A DNA stretch of 64,000 bases, taken from positions 375,572 through 439,571 of the forward strand of contig OY282384.1 in assembly GCA_958295925.1 (NCBI GenBank), read 5' to 3'. This document shows, piece by piece, positions 25,194-33,521 of the stretch. Position 1 is the stretch's first letter. Every line of letters begins with the position of its first letter. Origin of the DNA: an uncultured Acidimicrobiales bacterium. GTDB taxonomy: Bacteria; Actinomycetota; Acidimicrobiia; Acidimicrobiales; CATQHL01. The notes under the pieces are model-generated. The model did no database searches. It saw only the letters and a program-made list of their open reading frames with translations, and was not told the DNA's origin. The position numbers and the translations under genes are program-made.

Positions 25194-25982
25194 ATGCCCC
25201 AACCGCATCGCGACAACCCCGACAACGAAGTCACCCACAGCAACCCCACGGCCCAGGCCTTCCAGTCCATAATCAACACCGACAACGCCAGCTACCAGAC
25301 CACCGCCGTCCAATCCTTCGTGGAACTCTACCAGCGGCTGGACCTCAAGGACCACCCCGGCCTCTACCCGGTAGGAGTAGTGAAACTGGCCAACGACTGC
25401 TGGCTGGAACAGCTGGGCCCCCACCTGACCCTTTACTGGAGAGACCCGGCTCCAGCCACAGAGAGTGACACCGGCAACACGCTGGAAGAACGTCCAATAC
25501 AGTGCCTGAAACTCCGTCTACCGGGCGAGGCGCCCTGGCCCACACTAACCCCCAGGCACGAGGCCCTGCTAGACTACTGGAACACCGAATTCGTCTTCAG
25601 GAAGCTGATGCAGACCATCCGAGACGCAGCCCAAGCCGAGCTGGAGGCCCAAGAGGGCGAGTACCCCTACGAAGAAGACCTCTACGACGACTACGACCCG
25701 GACCAGGGAGCCGACCTGGTAGACCTGGCCCGAGCCTGCGCGGCCATGCCCGAACTACCGGAAAGCATGAAAGAGGCTATGGACGCCTGGCAGCCGTCAG
25801 ATTCCTTCCTCCAACGCCTGGAAGAATACGCAGAGGACATCGCCCGCGACATCCACCTGAACCTCAGCGACCGACAGAAGCACCAGCTGATCCAAGCCAC
25901 GCTCCAGGCCTTCCACGAAGACCAGGCAACCAAGCAGGCGGACAAAGCCCACACAGCAACAGACGCAGCCGAAGGCGAATAA
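25194..25982 (+). CDS. Hypothetical acidic protein
   Basis: 262 residues, unknown. Mixed N-terminal half (FVELYQRLDLKDHPGLYPVG, WLEQLGPHLTLYWRD) and helical, very acidic C-terminal half (EAQEGEYPYEEDLYDDYDPD). The last 60 residues are helical and basic/acidic in alternation. AGAGGAGACAA precedes the ATG. It is 33 bp from the next gene and 59 bp from the previous one, so the 24.5-27.6 kb genes probably form one transcript. Confidence 0.6.
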   Translation: MPQPHRDNPDNEVTHSNPTAQAFQSIINTDNASYQTTAVQSFVELYQRLDLKDHPGLYPVGVVKLANDCWLEQLGPHLTLYWRDPAPATESDTGNTLEERPIQCLKLRLPGEAPWPTLTPRHEALLDYWNTEFVFRKLMQTIRDAAQAELEAQEGEYPYEEDLYDDYDPDQGADLVDLARACAAMPELPESMKEAMDAWQPSDSFLQRLEEYAEDIARDIHLNLSDRQKHQLIQATLQAFHEDQATKQADKAHTATDAAEGE

Positions 25983-26014
25983 GGTAGACCAACCACCAGG
26001 AGCGAAAGACGAAC

Positions 26015-26470
26015 ATGGCCCACGACCCCGACCGAACCTCCTACGGCAACGCCACGATGCCCCTCACCATCACCGAAGGCTGGCGCGAAATCACCCAATG
26101 GCTGGAACACTGCCGCCGGCAGAGCATGACCGACCAAGACTTCTTCCGAGCAGTAGGCATGGACGATCAAGCGTGGTACGCCGTCCAACGGCTGCTGAAC
26201 AAAGCCAGGCAGACGCCCAAGCACAAAGAGCTTGAGTTGCGCCTCCGCCCCGACGAAGCCCAGCGGTTGGGCGACCAGCTGCGGTTTTGGGAATGCTGCC
26301 GCGACGAAATGGCGGAGAAATACCGGGAGCATTGCCCCAACTGGGAGACCTTCGCCTGCGTCACCGAGGACGTCCTATCGTCCATCTACGAATACGACCA
26401 CCCCGGCGAAGCAAGGCAGCAGGCAACAGCAGCGCCAGCCCCCCAAACCGCCCAAGGCGGAGTAAGATAG
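26015..26470 (+). CDS. Hypothetical helical protein
   Basis: 151 residues, soluble and almost wholly helical, rich in Glu, Arg and Gln, with a Trp in several predicted helices (GWREITQWLEHCRRQS, DDQAWYAVQRLLNKAR, LRFWECCRDEMAEKY). A polar Ala/Gln tail ends it. The start may be the ATG at 26015 or the one at 26057 (MPLTITEGW). No family is recognised. Confidence 0.6.
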   Translation: MAHDPDRTSYGNATMPLTITEGWREITQWLEHCRRQSMTDQDFFRAVGMDDQAWYAVQRLLNKARQTPKHKELELRLRPDEAQRLGDQLRFWECCRDEMAEKYREHCPNWETFACVTEDVLSSIYEYDHPGEARQQATAAPAPQTAQGGVR

Positions 26471-26503
26471 AAAGAGCAGCCACCCAGGCGAGGAGAAACC
26501 CGA

Positions 26504-26698
26504 ATGACAGCACACCTGCCCCAGAAGGGCTTCTGGGAAGTGAGAATCAGACCCGCCCCCTACGGCGGCTACCATGCCGAGATACCCCGCGTCCCCGGCT
26601 GCAACGCCGAGGGCAACAACTGGCCCGAGTTGTTCCGCAACCTGGCTAGAGAGATAGAGATCTGGGAAGCCCAGCACCAGAGAGAAGCGGGAAAGTAA
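26504..26698 (+). CDS. HicB-like antitoxin-fold protein
   Basis: 64 residues. The run VRIRPAPYGGYHAEIPRVPG, then CNAEGNNWPELFRNLAREIE, fits the HicB partial RNase H fold, whose mark is a G-Y/W-x-A-x-x-P strand, PGC turn and an 'EG.. W.E....l..ei' helix. HicB normally blocks the HicA mRNA interferase and binds its own operator through a C-terminal DNA-binding part. Here there is no HicA gene on either side and no C-terminal extension, so it is either an orphan antitoxin, an anti-toxin carried against a host HicA, or a different use of the fold. GAGGAGAAACC precedes the ATG. Confidence 0.7.
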   Translation: MTAHLPQKGFWEVRIRPAPYGGYHAEIPRVPGCNAEGNNWPELFRNLAREIEIWEAQHQREAGK

Positions 26699-26757
26699 CG
26701 CCGGCCAACCACCGAGCGCACGCGAGCAAACCTACCCGGTAGGAAAGGACGAAAGCC

Positions 26758-27129
26758 ATGACCAACATGACGCCCACCGACACCCAGCACAACACCGACA
26801 CCCGCCAGTTCACCCTGGAACTGATCGACGAAACCGCCCCGGACTACTACGCCTACGGCGGCCCGGAAGCCTACATCCACCTGGACCCCGGCGCCACCAC
26901 CGCGCCGCCGCCCCGGAGCATGACCTTCAGCGTCACGCCGGTCATCGGCGGAGAGGCCGAGGAAATGCTCCACAGCGAAGGAGCCGACTTCGTCGAGGCC
27001 TTCGGCGACGACCTGGACGAATACGTCAACTTCAGTCGAGTGGACGACCGCCCCGGCGCCCGCGGCCAGCTGCAGGAGCCGGGCCACCCCGACCTGCTGG
27101 GTTACAACATCACCTGGCAACCGGCTTAG
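26758..27129 (+). CDS. Hypothetical protein
   Basis: 123 residues, unknown, soluble. Acidic with strand-forming stretches (FTLELIDETAPDYYAYGG, MTFSVTPVIGGEAEEML). No cysteines. A run of three Thr/Asn-rich repeats opens the protein. AAAGGACGAAAG precedes the start; an in-frame ATG at 26767 is also possible. It is likely co-transcribed with the neighbours on both sides. Confidence 0.55.
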   Translation: MTNMTPTDTQHNTDTRQFTLELIDETAPDYYAYGGPEAYIHLDPGATTAPPPRSMTFSVTPVIGGEAEEMLHSEGADFVEAFGDDLDEYVNFSRVDDRPGARGQLQEPGHPDLLGYNITWQPA

Positions 27130-27197
27130 AGAACGCAGGCAACTGCCGAGGCCCGACAACAAAGCCCAATCGGGCTGCTAAGGAACAGAGACAGACC

Positions 27198-27641
27198 ATG
27201 ACTCAACCGAAAACCCCCGAGTTCCAGTGCCAAGCCCCCAGGATGAGCTTCATCGTCACCATCGAAGGAACCGAGGACCAGGCCGAACTGGAAAACGCCG
27301 TCGCAGCCATAGGCGGCACCCTCCGCTGGGTGACCGTGGAAGAATACAGCGAGTACGACGGCGAGGGCGCCCACGGCGAAGAGTGGCTCTGGTCCTCAAT
27401 CGAAGAGTGGCTGGAAGGCCTGGAGGAAGACGACGACGGGGAATACGAAACCCTGGTCGAAGCCGTAGGCAAGCCCTTCGAGGACTTCAACCAGAAGGAG
27501 AAGCGCCGCTTCATGCGGCTGCTGGTGGAATCAGGGAATTATTTGGGGCACAACACCCCGACCGCGCGAAGGGTGACCGAGCTGGTCAGAAGCATGAAAC
27601 GCGACCTAGACCGCTGGACCGGGCAGAAACCCGGCCCGTAA
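27198..27641 (+). CDS. Hypothetical protein with ACT-like N-terminal strand
   Basis: 147 residues. The first 50 residues suggest a small beta-alpha-beta unit (MSFIVTIEGTEDQAELENAV, AAIGGTLRWVTVEEYSEYDG). Next comes a highly acidic segment (LEGLEEDDDGEYETLVEAVG) and a basic C-terminal helix. No active-site motif is visible. The name ACT-like is only a guess from the strand-helix pattern. AAGGAACAG precedes the ATG. Confidence 0.55.
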   Translation: MTQPKTPEFQCQAPRMSFIVTIEGTEDQAELENAVAAIGGTLRWVTVEEYSEYDGEGAHGEEWLWSSIEEWLEGLEEDDDGEYETLVEAVGKPFEDFNQKEKRRFMRLLVESGNYLGHNTPTARRVTELVRSMKRDLDRWTGQKPGP

Positions 27642-27770
27642 GCCTCCCCCACCTCCCCGGCCATATAAATCAGCCCTCCCTGCGCCCCCGCGCCAGGAGG
27701 CGCCACTCCCCACGGAAAGACTCCGACCAAGAGGGAAGCAGAACCCAAAAACGAAGGGGACGCACCTAAC

Positions 27771-28433
27771 ATGCCCCAACCGCTTAACATCTACCTGGCC
27801 AGCTCCTGGGACAACCTGGCCCAGGTCCAAGAGACGACCAAGCTGCTGCGCGCCCACGCCCACCAGGTCTACGACTTCACCGAACAGGGCCGCAGCGCCG
27901 GGCCCCACTGGCCAAAGAAGGGCGAAGCCGTGCCCTACGGCCAATTAGCCCAGCTATATCAGTTGCCCGACCCGACGATGACCTTCACCCGGGACATGCA
28001 GGCCCTGGACCGGGCGACGGCCCTGGTCTGCATCCTGCCCTGTGGAAGATCGGCCCACCTGGAATTGGGCTACGCCATCGCCCGCGGGATCATCACCGTC
28101 ATCCTCACCCCACCCACCCAGGGCGGCCATGAACGAGAAGCTACCGAAGCAATCCACGCCGGCCCGGAGACCGACGAAGGCCGGGAACCCGAACTGATGC
28201 ACCGGGCCGCCGACGCCCTCTGCAGCAATAGCGCCCACCTGCCCAACCTGCTGGACCTGCTGGCCGCCCGGGTCTACCCGCCGCCGGGTTACAAGCTCTC
28301 CCCGGACCCGAACCACGAGGGCAGAAGCGTCAGAGAAGAAAGACGCCCAGCGCCGGTCGCGCCCCGGAACCTGAGAGTCTACGAACCGCTCCACGTCCAC
28401 CCCGGCGTCCACCCGAAACTAGCCGGAAACTAA
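27771..28433 (+). CDS. Nucleoside 2-deoxyribosyltransferase-like protein
   Basis: 220 residues. The first 125 show the deoxyribosyltransferase/YtoQ-type Rossmann-like plan: LNIYLASSWDNLAQVQETTK at the start, VYDFTE after the first helix, MQALDRATALVCILPCG in the middle, and the SAHLELGYAIARG helix that carries the family's catalytic Glu. Members move deoxyribose between bases or hydrolyse modified nucleotides. In mobile elements they sit in nucleotide salvage or modification. The C-terminal 90 residues are variable. The exact substrate cannot be told. The start follows AAGGGGACGCACC. Confidence 0.75.
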   Translation: MPQPLNIYLASSWDNLAQVQETTKLLRAHAHQVYDFTEQGRSAGPHWPKKGEAVPYGQLAQLYQLPDPTMTFTRDMQALDRATALVCILPCGRSAHLELGYAIARGIITVILTPPTQGGHEREATEAIHAGPETDEGREPELMHRAADALCSNSAHLPNLLDLLAARVYPPPGYKLSPDPNHEGRSVREERRPAPVAPRNLRVYEPLHVHPGVHPKLAGN

Positions 28434-28540
28434 ACCCCTATTGCTAAACCAGCAGCATTAGAATAGAGTTAGCGGGAGAGCCCACCCCGGAGGGCCAGCC
28501 ACGGAGCGAAGCCCGCTCAAAGAAGGAAGCAAGCCGCCTC

Positions 28541-29224
28541 ATGACTTCAAGCCAAGAAGCTCAAGCCAAGGAAGAAACGGCCGCCGGCCAACAGACCAAA
28601 CCAGACCCCCTGGAAGTGACCCAGCTGGCCGACGGCCGCAGCCTAATCCGCCACCCAGCCCACGGCTTATTGAAGCTATCCCGCACCGGCAACAACAGCC
28701 ACACCCTCTTCGGCTGCGACCTGCGGCACCCCGCCGCCATCCGGCTGGAAATCCACCAGGCCGCCACCCACCGGCAGCACGGCAAGGACATCCACAACGA
28801 AGAGGAAGTCCTCCTGACCTGCCTGCTGTCCCACCAGCAATTACTCGAAGCCGTCACCGGCATGAACCAGAGCCCGGGCGTCCCGGTGACTCTGGACTTC
28901 GTCCAAGGCGACGCCGAACGCCGGCCGAGCCCGCCCCAGCGCAGCCTCCGCCAGCAGTTCAAAGCGGAAATGAAACGCACCCTGGCCGACAGCATGACGC
29001 TGGCCGAGCAGTTAGTGGCAGAAACCAAGGGCAGCGCCAAGCGCAAGGCCGAAGCCCTGAAGCAGAGCATCACCAGCCGGCTGGAATACCTGGACAATCA
29101 ATTCGACGAGGAGCTGACCAAGACGATCAACCAGGCCAAGCTGGAAATCAAGCGGCAGGCCGAGGCGGCCAGCGCCAGAGTGGACGTAGCCAGCTTCGAG
29201 GAGAAAGAGAAGCCAAAGGACTAA
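28541..29224 (+). CDS. Hypothetical protein with C-terminal coiled coil
   Basis: 227 residues. The N-terminal 120 are a mixed domain (ADGRSLIRHPAHGLLKLSRT, TLFGCDLRHPAAIRLEIHQA). Residues about 127-220 form one long helix with apolipoprotein-like heptads (FKAEMKRTLADSMTLAEQL, SITSRLEYLDNQFDEELTKT). Soluble, no membrane segment. A possible promoter (TTGCTA, 17 bp, TAGAGT) starts near 28440. Function unknown; the rod could tie it to another protein or to the membrane surface. Confidence 0.6.
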   Translation: MTSSQEAQAKEETAAGQQTKPDPLEVTQLADGRSLIRHPAHGLLKLSRTGNNSHTLFGCDLRHPAAIRLEIHQAATHRQHGKDIHNEEEVLLTCLLSHQQLLEAVTGMNQSPGVPVTLDFVQGDAERRPSPPQRSLRQQFKAEMKRTLADSMTLAEQLVAETKGSAKRKAEALKQSITSRLEYLDNQFDEELTKTINQAKLEIKRQAEAASARVDVASFEEKEKPKD

Positions 29225-29272
29225 CAGCCCCAGGACGAACCAGTGCGGAACGGAGTGAGGAGGAGCAGTCCC

Positions 29273-30016
29273 ATGACAGCAAACACGACATCGAGGACCG
29301 AATCCACAGCGACAGCCATACCCTGGCGGAAGGAAGACCACTTCATTCCCAAGAAGGAAAGCGGCAGCGCTACAGAGAGACCAACCCCAGGCCAGCCAGC
29401 AACACCCAACACCCCAGTCTCAAGAACGACCACCCCAGCGGAACTGGAAGCCCTGGGCTGGCAGGTCAACTTCCAGGTGAACCCCGACACCCAGTCGGAA
29501 ACCGTCGCCGGCATCCAGACCCGAATACCCCACTGGCAGGAACTCAACCAAGCCGAGCGACTCTACCACCAAGCCGCCTACGGCTTCGACCATGAAGGCC
29601 GGCTGCAACTCCCAGCCGACCAGCTCACCAGCCGAGCCAGCAAGAGCAGCCACCACCAAGCCTCCCCGGCCCTGGAAGCCGTGCTGGACGGCAGGCTGCA
29701 GCACTCCACGGAATACCCCTATACCTATGGCCTCCCCAACAGGCCCCTGCCCAGCTGGGCCACAAGACTGCACCAGCTATTGCCAACAGCAGCCGAATAC
29801 TGGGTAGGCTTCTCCTACGACGACTCAGCACTGGCCTGGTTCCTGCCCGACCAGTCGCTCATCTACACCAACGAAATCGGATGGGGCATCCCCGGCCACC
29901 AGGAAGGAACCAGCTACTTCGAATTCGGAACCACGCTGCCCGAGCTATTCACCGCCTGGCCCATCGAGAACTACGAGGCCCGGCAGCCGGAGTGGACCCG
30001 CCCGCCGAAGGATTAG
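29273..30016 (+). CDS. Hypothetical protein with AYDxxGE-like unit
   Basis: 247 residues. A disordered Thr/Pro-rich N-terminus leads to LYHQAAYGFDHEGRLQLPAD and then WVGFSYDDSALAWFLPDQS and LIYTNEIGWGIPG, the same helix-then-strand order as in the 14992 protein. Function unknown. The ATG at 29273 follows GAGGAGGAGCAG and is better than the GTG-type start further upstream at 29243. It lies immediately before the nine-gene membrane array, 17 bp from its first member, and may be part of the same transcript. Confidence 0.6.
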   Translation: MTANTTSRTESTATAIPWRKEDHFIPKKESGSATERPTPGQPATPNTPVSRTTTPAELEALGWQVNFQVNPDTQSETVAGIQTRIPHWQELNQAERLYHQAAYGFDHEGRLQLPADQLTSRASKSSHHQASPALEAVLDGRLQHSTEYPYTYGLPNRPLPSWATRLHQLLPTAAEYWVGFSYDDSALAWFLPDQSLIYTNEIGWGIPGHQEGTSYFEFGTTLPELFTAWPIENYEARQPEWTRPPKD

Positions 30017-30033
30017 AAGGAAAAGCAGCCCAA

Positions 30034-30564
30034 ATGAGAGACATGGAAAGGACACTAGACAAAGTCATACTAGGCGGCGGATTCCGGATCGGCGCCGTCT
30101 CCGTCATATTCGTGGTCTACATGACCTACTTCGCCATAACGGACAACGGAGGCCCCCACGGGCAAGTAAAGAGAACGCTGAACGCCGAGAAGGGGAGAAT
30201 CTTCCAGGCGATCAAGGACGACCGCCCCGGTACCGACCTGAGCCAGCTGACGCGGCGAACACCGTGGAGCTATACCTGCCAGGAGCACGAACGGACGCCG
30301 GCCAACCGGCACAACATGGCGGACAACCGGACAGGCGAAAGAGCCTACCTCTTCACCTGCCGTTTCTACACCACCCCGGACGGCTTCAAGATACAGGGTG
30401 TCTACTTCACCAGCGTAACCCCGGACCCCAGCAAGAATCCGCTAAGCGTCTTCGAACAGCCCCGCTGGCCGGTGACGCTCGCCTGGCTGAAAAAGGAATC
30501 CATCAGAATAGAACCGGTCAGCGGCCAGCTGAGCGTCTACCAAGCAGACGAAGAGGACAGATAA
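30034..30564 (+). CDS. Two-cysteine membrane protein array, member 1
   Basis: 176 residues. N-terminal anchor helix at about 14-36 (GFRIGAVSVIFVVYMTYFA), then RTLNAEKGRIFQAIKDDRPG and TDLSQLTRR, first cysteine in YTCQEHERT, DNR, and second cysteine in LFTCRFYTTPDGFKIQGVYF. The Cys-x26-Cys spacing and the C-x-x-Y...G-x-K...Y-F ending recur in the next eight genes. The domain after the helix is probably outside the cytoplasm, with the cysteines paired. The ATG at 30034 follows AAGGAAAAG. No known family. Confidence 0.75.
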   Translation: MRDMERTLDKVILGGGFRIGAVSVIFVVYMTYFAITDNGGPHGQVKRTLNAEKGRIFQAIKDDRPGTDLSQLTRRTPWSYTCQEHERTPANRHNMADNRTGERAYLFTCRFYTTPDGFKIQGVYFTSVTPDPSKNPLSVFEQPRWPVTLAWLKKESIRIEPVSGQLSVYQADEEDR

Positions 30565-30565
30565 C

Positions 30566-31099
30566 ATGAGCTACGCGCCAGGCGCCCAGAGCAGACCCGA
30601 GAAGACCGATTGGTGGGACATCGCCGCCGGGATTAGCCTGGCGCTGTGCCTATCCCCATTCCTAGCCATAGTCCTCTACGGAACAGCGCTCACAATCGAC
30701 GAAGCCGAGGACGGACCGCAGACAAGATTGAGCACCGCGATTGAGGCGGACAAAGCCAACATCATCCACGAGATCAAGAGGGCCCACCCCGGCGCCGAAC
30801 TAAGCCAGCTGAGCGCGAGCACCCCGATGGACCGCTACTGCGAATTACAGAGCAACACCGCCAAAAACCGGCACCGCCTGGGGGACAACCGAGTCAGCAG
30901 AGACTCCTCCCTCTACAACTGCCACCTCTACGCCACCGTCAACGGGCACAAGGTAGAGGCAATCTATTTCGTAGCTGTCGCCCCGCAAGCCGGCTGGCTA
31001 GGCCGATTCTTCCGGCAGACCTACCACGTTGAAGACAAATGGCTGATCAAAGGCTCCACCCGCATGGAGCCGACCCACACCGGCCGGGCAAAGAACTAA
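30566..31099 (+). CDS. Two-cysteine membrane protein array, member 2
   Basis: 177 residues, one base after member 1. Anchor helix at about 20-42 (IAAGISLALCLSPFLAIVLYG), IEADKANIIHEIKRAHPGAE, LSQLSASTP, then YCELQSNTAKNRHRLGDNR and NCHLYATVNGHKVEAIYF. Cys-x26-Cys. The tail GWLGRFFRQTYHVEDKWLIK is shared with member 3, so these two are the closest pair. An extra cysteine lies inside the anchor. Tight spacing implies translational coupling. Confidence 0.75.
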   Translation: MSYAPGAQSRPEKTDWWDIAAGISLALCLSPFLAIVLYGTALTIDEAEDGPQTRLSTAIEADKANIIHEIKRAHPGAELSQLSASTPMDRYCELQSNTAKNRHRLGDNRVSRDSSLYNCHLYATVNGHKVEAIYFVAVAPQAGWLGRFFRQTYHVEDKWLIKGSTRMEPTHTGRAKN

Positions 31100-31134
31100 G
31101 CCCGCCAGGGATGCAGACAGAAGGAGGAAAGCGC

Positions 31135-31680
31135 ATGAACCAGGCATTCCCCGCCCGAGGCCCAGCCAACCGGAATAGACCCGCGAAGGTAGATTGGGAA
31201 TACATCTTCGCCGGGAGCTTCCTACTGATGGTCGCAGTCCCCTTGGGCGGCGGATTACTCTACGCAACAGCCGTGATAGCAGACGAACTGCGGGACGGCG
31301 AGCACAAGTACCTGCGCCGGGCCGTGGCAGGAAATAAGGCCGACATCATCCACGACATCAAGAGGGCCCACCCGGGGACGGAGTTGAGCCAACTCACTAC
31401 AACCACGATGATGACCCGCCAGTGCGAGGTGGAAAGGAACACTCCAGAAAGCCGATACCGCCTGGGCGACAACCGGGTCAGCAAGGACGCCCGGTTGTGG
31501 AACTGCCAGCTGTACGCCACCGCCAACGGCCATAAAGTAGAGACCGGCTACTTCGTAGCCATAGGAAGAGATGGCGGCTGGCTCGGCCGATTCTTCGGGC
31601 CAAGCTACAAGATCGAAAGAGCTTGGGTACTAAAGGGAACCACCCGAGTGCAGCCAACCCACACGGGGAGTTGGAACTAA
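31135..31680 (+). CDS. Two-cysteine membrane protein array, member 3
   Basis: 181 residues. Anchor helix about 26-48 (FAGSFLLMVAVPLGGGLLYA), NKADIIHDIKRAHPGTELSQ, QCEVERNTPESRYRLGDNR, NCQLYATANGHKVETGYF, then GWLGRFFGPSYKIERAWVLK. Cys-x26-Cys. The two copies 2 and 3 match along their whole length, more than any others, so they arose by the latest duplication. GAAGGAGGAAAGCGC precedes the ATG at 31135; the frame is open further upstream but overlaps member 2. Confidence 0.75.
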   Translation: MNQAFPARGPANRNRPAKVDWEYIFAGSFLLMVAVPLGGGLLYATAVIADELRDGEHKYLRRAVAGNKADIIHDIKRAHPGTELSQLTTTTMMTRQCEVERNTPESRYRLGDNRVSKDARLWNCQLYATANGHKVETGYFVAIGRDGGWLGRFFGPSYKIERAWVLKGTTRVQPTHTGSWN

Positions 31681-31767
31681 CCCCACCAAGGAGCGCAGCG
31701 CCAGAGAACAAAGAGCCTAGCCCACGAAGACCGGAGCCACCGCCGGAAACCAGGATGGGAGGAAGGA

Positions 31768-32283
31768 ATGGCCAGCAGAGCAGCAGCGAAGAATCAGGAT
31801 AGACTGACCGGAGGCGACTGGGCCTGGATCATCGGACTCCCCCTCTTCTTCATACCCTTCTTCTACGCAGCCTTCGCCGGCATGTACGTCAAGAGCAGCA
31901 GCCTGCCGGGAGCGCTAGCCGAAAGCGCGGAGCGGGACCGCCAGAACATCCTCAGCGCCCTGCAGAAAGGCGGCAACGGCTATGAACTCAACCGCCTCAC
32001 CGCCGGCGACATCGCAGTCGACGACTGCCAGGTGCACGAGCAGAGCGCAAGAGAATACTACGAAGTAGCCAGCCTTCGAATAGGGCGGAACAACCACCTC
32101 ACCACCTGCCAGGTCTTCGCCGTAACCAACGGCTACCGCCTGAACGCGACCTGGGTCATGGAACGGGGAAGAGCACGGGCCGGCTTCTGGCCATGGGGCA
32201 AGGACATCTTCCCCGTCGTCGACGCCTGGATACAGGAGAACAGCCTAGTCGTAGAAGACGCCGGACGGCAGCTGAGGCGTTAG
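31768..32283 (+). CDS. Two-cysteine membrane protein array, member 4
   Basis: 171 residues. Anchor helix about 18-40 (WAWIIGLPLFFIPFFYAAFAG), then SAERDRQNILSALQKGGNGY and ELNRLTAGD, DDCQVHEQSAREYYEVASLR and TCQVFAVTNGYRLNATWVME. Cys-x26-Cys. The GNGYELxRL block and GFWPW tail are shared with member 9, so 4 and 9 form a second subgroup. GGGAGGAAGG precedes the ATG. It is 88 bp from member 3, one of the largest gaps in the array. Confidence 0.75.
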   Translation: MASRAAAKNQDRLTGGDWAWIIGLPLFFIPFFYAAFAGMYVKSSSLPGALAESAERDRQNILSALQKGGNGYELNRLTAGDIAVDDCQVHEQSAREYYEVASLRIGRNNHLTTCQVFAVTNGYRLNATWVMERGRARAGFWPWGKDIFPVVDAWIQENSLVVEDAGRQLRR

Positions 32284-32341
32284 CCAAAAGAAGAACAGCG
32301 AACCACGCCCGCAAAACCGGTCGCCTGGGAAGGACAAAGGC

Positions 32342-32920
32342 ATGAAGACGGAAGCAAGAGAGGCAGAGAGGGACCACCAGAAGAAGCCAGACAATCTCGC
32401 CGAAGAGAGCTTCGATAAGACGCTCCGCCAGACAAAGAAAGTCTTCGCCGCCCTGATCATCCTAGCCTTCGGCTTCATCACCTACCTCATGATGGATGCA
32501 ATAGAGATGAAGAACGACAACCCATTGACCACGGTAGAAACCAGCCTCAGGGCAGAGAAGGGAAGAATCGCCCAGGCGCTGCAGAACAGCCAGGCCAGCC
32601 CGGCCTTCGAAACAATAACCGATAAGAACACCCAGGTGGTCAATTGCCGAGAGGCCGGCGCCTACGCGGAAAACCAGGCGAAGGCCAACGACAAGATTGA
32701 AAGAGGCGCCCAGCTGCTCACCTGCGACCTATACGCAGGAGCCAGAGGGCAAAGAATAAGCGCCGAGTACTTCGCCGCCACCCGGGCCAGCCGGGAAGCC
32801 AACTTCATCTCCAGGCACTGGAAACCGAACCACATCATGTTCAAGCATTGGATCAACCGGGAGTCGATTAAGGTGAGCCAGGACAACCCGATCGACATCC
32901 CACTAACGGGAGAGAACTAA
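32342..32920 (+). CDS. Two-cysteine membrane protein array, member 5
   Basis: 192 residues. A 35-residue charged N-terminus precedes the anchor helix at about 39-57 (VFAALIILAFGFITYLMMDA). Then SLRAEKGRIAQALQNSQAS, VNCREAGAYAENQAKAND and LTCDLYAGARGQRISAEYFA. Cys-x25-Cys. Member 1 is its nearest relative by the RAEKGRI-x-QA block. The start follows GGGAAGGACAAAGGC. Codons here use more A (AGA, ATA, GCA) than the flanking genes. Confidence 0.72.
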   Translation: MKTEAREAERDHQKKPDNLAEESFDKTLRQTKKVFAALIILAFGFITYLMMDAIEMKNDNPLTTVETSLRAEKGRIAQALQNSQASPAFETITDKNTQVVNCREAGAYAENQAKANDKIERGAQLLTCDLYAGARGQRISAEYFAATRASREANFISRHWKPNHIMFKHWINRESIKVSQDNPIDIPLTGEN

Positions 32921-32942
32921 ACCTCAGGATAGAGAGGGAGAA

Positions 32943-33518
32943 ATGCAGAACAGCGAACCGGCAGCCAACGGAATACAAGCGGAGGGCAGCCCCGGAGCCA
33001 ACCCCATTCCGAAGCAGGAGAACAGCAGGGACGACAAAGTAGCCGAGATCGTCGGCTCGATAATGCTGATCCTGCCCTTCTTCCTGCTGGCCATACCCTT
33101 CAACCTGGCGCTGGACCACAGCGGGACAGCCGCATACGCCGCCTTCGAGGAGGGCCGTATAGAAGTAACACGGCAACTGGAGATAGCCACCGGCTCAGAG
33201 CCACGCACCGTGACAGACGTACAGCAGCAATGCAGCTACTTCACCTCAAGGGAGGGCAAACGCCGCCGGGAGACGTACCATTACGACCTACAGACGAGCC
33301 CGGACACCTGGATCCAAATGTGCGACGTACGCGCCCGCACCCCGAAGGGAACAATCCACACCACCTACCTGGCCCTCTACGATGACCCGCACCTGATAAA
33401 AAGCATCATCGGCCCGAACTGGAAGCTGCAGGAGACCCGCCTGGACCTACAGGACCTCACCGAAAAGAGCCCGGACAACCTGGTGCTAGTGAGAAATGCG
33501 AGCCGGGAAAGGAGGTAG
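32943..33518 (+). CDS. Two-cysteine membrane protein array, member 6
   Basis: 191 residues. Anchor helix about 37-60 (IVGSIMLILPFFLLAIPFNLA), EEGRIEVTRQLEIATGS, QQCSYFTSREGKRRRETYHY and QMCDVRARTPKGTIHTTYLA, then HLIKSIIGPNWKLQETRLDL. Cys-x29-Cys. The IIGPNWKLxExRLDLQ tail is common only to members 6 and 7. AGGGAGAA precedes the ATG. The stop codon lies within the ribosome site of member 7. Confidence 0.72.
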   Translation: MQNSEPAANGIQAEGSPGANPIPKQENSRDDKVAEIVGSIMLILPFFLLAIPFNLALDHSGTAAYAAFEEGRIEVTRQLEIATGSEPRTVTDVQQQCSYFTSREGKRRRETYHYDLQTSPDTWIQMCDVRARTPKGTIHTTYLALYDDPHLIKSIIGPNWKLQETRLDLQDLTEKSPDNLVLVRNASRERR

Positions 33519-33521
33519 CAA

